From assembly GCA_958295825.1 (NCBI GenBank), contig OY282375.1, positions 1,163,489 to 1,227,488 of the forward strand: DNA of 64,000 nt. The letters run 5' to 3'. How positions within the stretch are numbered: the stretch's first letter is position 1; every line of letters begins with the position of its first letter. Positions 59,278 through 64,000 of the stretch are shown here, piece after piece. The translations under genes and the position numbers were made by a program. This DNA comes from an uncultured Candidatus Entotheonella sp. Its GTDB lineage: Bacteria; Tectomicrobia; Entotheonellia; Entotheonellales; Entotheonellaceae. The notes beneath the pieces were generated by a model, which made no database searches, was not told the DNA's origin, and saw only the letters and a program-made list of their open reading frames with translations.

Positions 59278-59676
59278 GTGTCCCCGACCGAATGCCGTAG
59301 GAACAGCAGAATCATCATCCGGTGGGTCCTGGCCATTCTTTACGCTGCTGGCATTTTCGTCGTTTCCAGCATTCCAGGAGACGATTTACCAAAGCTCAAG
59401 GTTGGCGACAAGCTATTGCACGCGCTCATATTCGGCAGCTTGGCCGTATTGATCTGCCGGGCCCTGAGGTTGCAGAAGCCGACGTGGCCGCAGCGAGCCG
59501 TGGTCGTTCTTAGCGTGTTGGCGACCGTCGCCTATGGTTGTCTTGACGAAGGGCATCAATCATTCGTAAGCGAACGGCGGGCGGAACTATCGGACGTGGT
59601 GGCCGACGGGGCAGGTGCTCTACTGGCCGGATGGGGATGGTGCAAGGCGGCAAGGCCGTGGGATTGGTTGCGGTAG
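59278..59676 (+). CDS. VanZ-like membrane protein
   Basis: A 132-residue membrane protein with about four hydrophobic segments. SIPGDDLPKLKVGDKLLHALIFG and GCLDEGHQSFVSERRAELSDVVADGAGALLAGWGW are hallmark VanZ segments (conserved D-E-x-x-Q and R-x-x-x-x-x-D). The GTG start follows the glycosyltransferase stop by 3 bases. VanZ-like proteins are linked to glycopeptide tolerance or envelope functions, but their activity is not established. Confidence 0.8.
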   Translation: MSPTECRRNSRIIIRWVLAILYAAGIFVVSSIPGDDLPKLKVGDKLLHALIFGSLAVLICRALRLQKPTWPQRAVVVLSVLATVAYGCLDEGHQSFVSERRAELSDVVADGAGALLAGWGWCKAARPWDWLR

Positions 59677-59685
59677 AAAGCTACA

Positions 59686-59770
59686 TGCCGAGGGCCGGAC
59701 TCGAACCGGCACGGACGCATGGTCCAACGGATTTTAAGTCCGTTGTGTCTACCCATTCCACCACCCCGGC
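59686..59770 (-). tRNA. tRNA-Leu (UAA)
   Basis: 85 nt class II tRNA. Acceptor GCCGGGG pairs with CCUCGGC (one G-U), discriminator A. The anticodon loop reads ACUUAAAAU with anticodon UAA; the long variable arm is present and the T loop is GUUCGAGUC. CCA is not encoded. Confidence 0.95.
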
Positions 59771-59828
59771 ATAAAACGCAGACGAGAATTTGTGGGAAGG
59801 GGAAAAAGGAATCTGCTGAAGGCGTGAG

Positions 59829-59899
<71 letters not shown>

Positions 59900-59930
59900 G
59901 AGGAAGTGTCCGCAGCTAACACTTAGCGGA

Positions 59931-60003
59931 AGCGGGTGACCGGATTCGAACCGGCGACCCCAACCTTGGCAAGGTTGTGCTCTACCAGCTGAGCTACACC
60001 CGC
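59931..60003 (-). tRNA. tRNA-Gly (GCC)
   Basis: 73 nt tRNA with acceptor GCGGGUG/CACCCGC, discriminator U, anticodon loop CUUGCCAAG with GCC, and T loop GUUCGAAUC. CCA is not encoded. It is the first of three tRNA genes following plsY; the pgsA-Gly-Cys-Leu order also occurs in gammaproteobacteria. Confidence 0.96.
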
Positions 60004-60079
60004 GTTGTCCCACAAGGGAGGAGACTATATAGCAGATTCCTCTTTCTTGCAAAGCCAAAATATCCCCCTCGCGATGGGG

Positions 60080-60664
<585 letters not shown>

Positions 60665-60677
60665 GATTGAAGGCTTT

Positions 60678-61262
60678 CTAGAGAATCTGCGCCAAGTACT
60701 TGCGCAGGTAGTCAATGCCGGAAACGACGCTCAGGGCCAGTCCCACGCCCAAGGCGACCATCCCAGGCCAGTACAACTCGGGAAGATTCAGGACAAGCAG
60801 GAAGGCACCAACGATGAGGAACAGCATTTTGTACTTGCCGTAAGCTTCGGCGGCAATGATGACGTGCCGGTCCGCGGCCATGGCGCGAAGGCCAGTGACT
60901 GCCAGCTCGCGGCACAGAATGATGACCACGACCCACGCCGGCACCTGTTGCCTACCCACCAGGGATACCAACGCGGCGGTAACCAGAAGCTTGTCGGCAA
61001 TCGGGTCGAGTAGTTGCCCCAGGCGCGTGATCTGGTTCGTGCTGCGCGCCAAGTGGCCATCGAGCCAGTCCGTGAAAGCGGCAAGGAGGAAGATGGCCGC
61101 CGCAATGATGGGCGACCAGCCACGCGGCGAAATAAGAAACACCAACAGAATCGGCACCAGGAAGATGCGCATCAGGGTGATCCGATTAGGCCAGTTCAGC
61201 CCATGCCGCGTCTGTGACTGCGATGCAGATGAATCGGATTGCTGTAATGCCATAAGCTCCAA
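60678..61262 (-). CDS. pgsA: CDP-diacylglycerol--glycerol-3-phosphate 3-phosphatidyltransferase
   Basis: A 194-residue membrane enzyme making phosphatidylglycerol-phosphate. The CDP-alcohol phosphotransferase motif D-x2-D-G-x2-A-R-x8-G-x3-D-x3-D is complete, from DWLDGHLAR through GQLLDPIAD. NWPNRITLMRIFLVPILL opens the family homology after a polar N-terminal stretch of about 20 residues, so the true start may be slightly downstream. Lies 23 bases after bamD and 13 before plsY. Confidence 0.92.
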   Translation of the reverse strand: MELMALQQSDSSASQSQTRHGLNWPNRITLMRIFLVPILLVFLISPRGWSPIIAAAIFLLAAFTDWLDGHLARSTNQITRLGQLLDPIADKLLVTAALVSLVGRQQVPAWVVVIILCRELAVTGLRAMAADRHVIIAAEAYGKYKMLFLIVGAFLLVLNLPELYWPGMVALGVGLALSVVSGIDYLRKYLAQIL

Positions 61263-61285
61263 AGCCTCGACCAGCCGGCGTTATG

Positions 61286-62068
61286 TCATGGCACGGCGCC
61301 GTCCGCATCGCGCGATATACCGGTGTCGGGTAGGTTACGCAACCACGCCGCCGAGCGGGATACATAGGCGCTGGTGGGAAAACGATCCACGAGGTTACGA
61401 AAGACGCGCGCCGCTTTGACGTAATTCTCTTCTCGACGGTAGCTGTCGGCCAGCATGTAAAAGGCGACGTCCGTGTCGGCCATATCGGGGTATACCTGGA
61501 TCAGGTTGAGCAGGCGCCGGATAGCTGCCTGATAGGCTTCCTTCCGGTAGTAGAAACGCGCCACGTCGAACTCGTGTTCGGCCAAGCGCTGGCGTAGGGA
61601 GAGGATTTGCGCCTCTGCTTCCTGCAACAACGTCTCCTGGGGGTAGTTCCGCCTGAAGAGGCGAAACGCCCGCAAGGCGCTCAGGGTTACCTTCTGGTCG
61701 CGATCGAATGGGCTCACCTCCTGCGCGTGGCACATGGCAATCTGAAACTGCGCCTGCGCGGCGAGCGGGTGTTGGGGGTAAAGCTCCAGAAATTTCTCGT
61801 ACTCGAAGCGAGCTTCGAGATAGCTCTTTTCGCTGTATAGCGATTCGGCGATCTTGAACTGCACTTCCGCCTTGTATCTATTCTCGGGATATTCTTCCAG
61901 TAGCTGCTGGTAAAACCCGCGCGCCCTGTCGCCACGCTGGCGCCCGAGCTGCGTGTCGCCCGAGCGCAAGATTTCCTCCGCCGTCAGCCCCTTCTTTTTC
62001 GAGGCGCAGCCAGTCAGCGCGAAAACACACAGAATCCCCACTGTGACAACCGTCAGCAGTCTACCCAC
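61286..62068 (-). CDS. bamD: Outer-membrane assembly lipoprotein BamD
   Basis: A 260-residue lipoprotein. The signal peptide ends in the lipobox FALTGC (Cys about 21). Tandem TPR-like repeats follow: LGRQRGDRARGFYQQLLEEYPENRYKAEVQFKIAESLYSEKSYLEAR, FEKFLELYPQHPLAAQAQFQIAMC and later repeats with DMADTDVAFYMLADSYRREENYVKAA. This is the BamD (YfiO/ComL) arrangement, which works with BamA to insert beta-barrel proteins, so the host has an outer membrane. It is first of the bamD-pgsA-plsY-tRNA series. Confidence 0.88.
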   Translation of the reverse strand: MGRLLTVVTVGILCVFALTGCASKKKGLTAEEILRSGDTQLGRQRGDRARGFYQQLLEEYPENRYKAEVQFKIAESLYSEKSYLEARFEYEKFLELYPQHPLAAQAQFQIAMCHAQEVSPFDRDQKVTLSALRAFRLFRRNYPQETLLQEAEAQILSLRQRLAEHEFDVARFYYRKEAYQAAIRRLLNLIQVYPDMADTDVAFYMLADSYRREENYVKAARVFRNLVDRFPTSAYVSRSAAWLRNLPDTGISRDADGAVP

Positions 62069-62268
62069 GTCAGGTTCCTTACCAAATTTTCAGGATTGGC
62101 AAAACAAGCTCCGCCGCTGCTGTTTCAGGAAGCAAATCGGCATTGTACTGCCCTGCCCCAAGCCGGGCAAGTCCCTTGACGATGCGACGAATACCATGCT
62201 ATGTTGGCGCTTCACCAGACTGCGATTAACGTATGTTTTTCGCTCGAATAGACGATGGGCCGTCCATA

Positions 62269-62994
62269 ATGATCCTCGGTATCGACACAGCAAGCCCCTC
62301 CTGTAGTGCAGCCCTTGTTGAAACAGGTCAAATCATCGCACGCTCCCACTTACCAGGGCGATCTGCCGCCTCGTCACATTTGGTGCGTCTTATCGACAAC
62401 TTGTGTGTGCGGGCGGGCTGCGCTGTCGCCGACGTTGCCGGTGTGGCGGTAAACTTGGGACCCGGGGCCTTTACCGGCTTGCGGGTGGGGTTGGCAACGG
62501 CACAGGGTCTGGTTACGGCGTACAAGAGGCCGCTGATAGGCTGTAGTACCTTCGAGGCGCTGGTAGACGCAGCCGCAGATTGGGACGGCCTGATTTGCCC
62601 GATCATCGAGGCACGCCGCGGTGAGGTGTATGCCGCCTTTTACCGCCGACAAGACCGGCAAATATACGAAACCATGCCTGGAATGGCCGTCTCACCAGAC
62701 ACCCTGTGCACCCTTGTTCAGGAACGCACCTTGTTTCTCGGCAGCGGGGTGCAAAGCTACGGCGAATTCTTAGCGTCAAGATTGGGCGAACGGGCGGTAT
62801 GCAGGGACCTTGGCAGCGGTTTTGCGCTGGCGGCTAACGTGGCCCGCTTGGGCTGTGAACGTATAGCGACGACCGGCTCTGACGACGGCTACCGTCTCAC
62901 ACCCATCTACATCAGACCCGCCGATGCCCGCCTGCCGCGACGCAAGGCGTCACTCACGGCAAGCCGGCAAGAGAAAGGAGCAGCCCATGCTTGA
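62269..62994 (+). CDS. tsaB: tRNA threonylcarbamoyladenosine biosynthesis protein TsaB
   Basis: A 241-residue actin-fold protein needed with TsaD and TsaE for t6A37 in tRNA. MILGIDTASPSCSAALVETG, DVAGVAVNLGPGAFTGLRVGLATAQGL and CPIIEARRGEVYAAFYRR are the diagnostic blocks. The ATG at 62269 fits the family N-terminus; a farther upstream in-frame start adds 12 unrelated residues. The C-terminal end overlaps the DUF465 gene by 8 bases. Confidence 0.93.
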   Translation: MILGIDTASPSCSAALVETGQIIARSHLPGRSAASSHLVRLIDNLCVRAGCAVADVAGVAVNLGPGAFTGLRVGLATAQGLVTAYKRPLIGCSTFEALVDAAADWDGLICPIIEARRGEVYAAFYRRQDRQIYETMPGMAVSPDTLCTLVQERTLFLGSGVQSYGEFLASRLGERAVCRDLGSGFALAANVARLGCERIATTGSDDGYRLTPIYIRPADARLPRRKASLTASRQEKGAAHA

Positions 62995-63208
62995 AGGCAT
63001 TGACGAGGCGACGATTGCACGCCTACGGCAGGAAGACATCGAGTTTCGGCGCTTGCTCGACGAGCATCAACAATACGAAAGTCAACTTGAGGCGTACACC
63101 AACTTGCCGTATCTCAGTAGTGAACAGGAAATGGATCGCAAACGACTGCAGAAGCTTAAGCTCCAGGGCAAGGACCGCATGCTGGTCATCCTGCAGCAAT
63201 ACCAGTAA
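62987..63208 (+). CDS. DUF465 (YdcH-like) small protein
   Basis: A 73-residue helical protein with IARLRQEDIEFRRLLDEHQQYESQLEAY and LSSEQEMDRKRLQKLKLQGKDRMLVILQQY, the two-helix pattern of the DUF465/YdcH family. Charged and cytoplasmic; role unknown. The start lies within the tsaB stop region, and AAAGGAG is 6 bases upstream. Confidence 0.8.
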   Translation: MLEGIDEATIARLRQEDIEFRRLLDEHQQYESQLEAYTNLPYLSSEQEMDRKRLQKLKLQGKDRMLVILQQYQ

Positions 63209-63271
63209 TCCGCATACCTCATTAAACTACGGTTTTCTATTCACACGCGTTGCTAGGGAAGGGGCTAAGCC

Positions 63272-64000
63272 ATGCAAGGCGCTGAAATTTTCATCGAAAG
63301 TTTGTTGGCAGAGGGTGTTGATACCATCTTTGGACACCCGGGCGGGGCCATTTTGCCGATCAACGACGCCCTGTACAGCGGCCGAATCCGCCATATTCTG
63401 ACCCGCCACGAACAGGGGGCGGTACACATGGCGGAAGGGTACGCGCGCGCCACCGGACGGCCCGGCGTCGTGCTGGTAACCTCGGGGCCCGGCGGCACGA
63501 ACGTGGTTACCGGACTCGCCGATGCGTTCATGGATTCCACGCCCATCGTCGTGTTCACCGGTCAGGTGCCTACCGGCGTTATCGGCAACGATGCCTTTCA
63601 GGAAGCAGACATTGTCGGCATGACCCGCTCGTGCACGAAGCACAACTACCTCGTCAGGGACGTCAAGGACTTGGCCCGCACCATCAAAGAAGCCTTCTAC
63701 ATTGCGGCATCCGGACGCCCTGGACCGGTGCTGGTCGATATCCCGAAAGACGTGGCCAACGCCTCGACCGACTTCAGCTATCCAGACGGCGTGGACATTC
63801 GCGGCTACAGGCCGACAACCCTCGGTCACGCCGGGCAAATCCGGCGCGCCGCTGAAATGCTTGCCGCCGCGGAGCGGCCGGTCATCTACTCGGGCGGTGG
63901 CGTCATTCACTCCGAGGCGGCGGCTGAGCTGCACGAACTCGGCGAACTCGCCGCGACGCCGGTCACCAACACCCTGATGGGGCTGGGCGGCTTTCCCGGC
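63272..64000 (+). CDS. ilvB: Acetolactate synthase large subunit, N-terminal part
   Basis: The first 243 residues of a thiamine-diphosphate enzyme catalysing the first step of branched-chain amino-acid synthesis; it runs off the window. [25 protein letters not shown] opens it, [46 protein letters not shown] contains the cofactor-activating Glu, and [33 protein letters not shown] with [14 protein letters not shown] follow. These are typical of the biosynthetic AHAS rather than other thiamine enzymes. The 63-base gap before it holds GGGAAGGGG near the start. Confidence 0.93.
   Translation, partial: MQGAEIFIESLLAEGVDTIFGHPGGAILPINDALYSGRIRHILTRHEQGAVHMAEGYARATGRPGVVLVTSGPGGTNVVTGLADAFMDSTPIVVFTGQVPTGVIGNDAFQEADIVGMTRSCTKHNYLVRDVKDLARTIKEAFYIAASGRPGPVLVDIPKDVANASTDFSYPDGVDIRGYRPTTLGHAGQIRRAAEMLAAAERPVIYSGGGVIHSEAAAELHELGELAATPVTNTLMGLGGFPG

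Overview
This is a 64 kb stretch of a GC-rich bacterial chromosome, densely packed and mostly housekeeping, with a few decayed mobile elements. It encodes an outer-membrane assembly lipoprotein (BamD) and an ExbB/ExbD (TolQ/TolR) pair, so the host has two membranes. It also carries a complete Pup-proteasome operon, a glycine-reductase-type selenoprotein cluster, an F420-type luciferase-like enzyme, an Rv2466c-like thioredoxin-fold protein and a DUF1844 protein. This mix points to an uncultured didermic lineage of the Nitrospirota / NC10 / Tectomicrobia-Entotheonella kind rather than a true actinobacterium. That placement is inference; no rRNA gene is present.

Layout. 1-0.7 kb: relics (an IS4-like transposase tail and a 187 bp repeat found again, inverted, at 25.3 kb). 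0.76-8.1 kb: secreted lectin-like protein, F420-type oxidoreductase, DsbA-fold protein, IS5-type relic, penicillin-acylase-family hydrolase, hypoxanthine phosphoribosyltransferase, EVE protein. 8.1-12.7 kb: grdB-grdE-grdC-grdA, transcribed leftward. GrdA and GrdB are both selenoproteins with an in-frame UGA followed by a SECIS-like hairpin. 13-14.8 kb: HAD phosphatase whose 3' end lies in a tiny IS5-derived MITE, then a broken IS5-type transposase. 15.1-25.2 kb: thioesterase, NUDIX hydrolase, cold-shock protein, receiver protein, HpcH aldolase, MFS pump, SDR, a receiver-pyruvate kinase fusion, GH15 enzyme, Mrp ATPase and a rhodanese lipoprotein. 25.3-32.5 kb: repeat/IS relic cutting the end of rsmI, a TrmN6-like methyltransferase and atpHAGDC with an unexpected small Cys-rich gene between atpG and atpD. 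32.6-33.6 kb: a MITE-like element and an IS5 relic.

33.6-41.3 kb: one leftward operon arc-dop-pup-prcB-prcA-pafA-ddl. The ATPase, tag, ligase, depupylase and both 20S subunits are together, and Pup already ends in Glu. 41.6-49.8 kb: rightward hemX-hemA-hemC-hemB, then rsmD, mnmA, DUF1844 and mutL. 49.8-55.9 kb: guaB, dnaE, exbB, exbD. 56-59.7 kb: a small membrane protein, two GNAT-fold acyltransferases, a GT4 glycosyltransferase and a VanZ-like protein. 59.7-62.1 kb leftward: bamD, pgsA, plsY, then tRNA-Gly, tRNA-Cys and tRNA-Leu. 62.3-64 kb: tsaB, a DUF465 protein and the start of ilvB, which runs off the window.

Most likely to repay a closer look: the grd cluster lacking grdD, the receiver-pyruvate kinase fusion, the Glu-ending Pup system outside Actinobacteria, the Cys-rich peptide gene inside the ATP synthase operon, and two small non-autonomous elements with visible target-site duplications.
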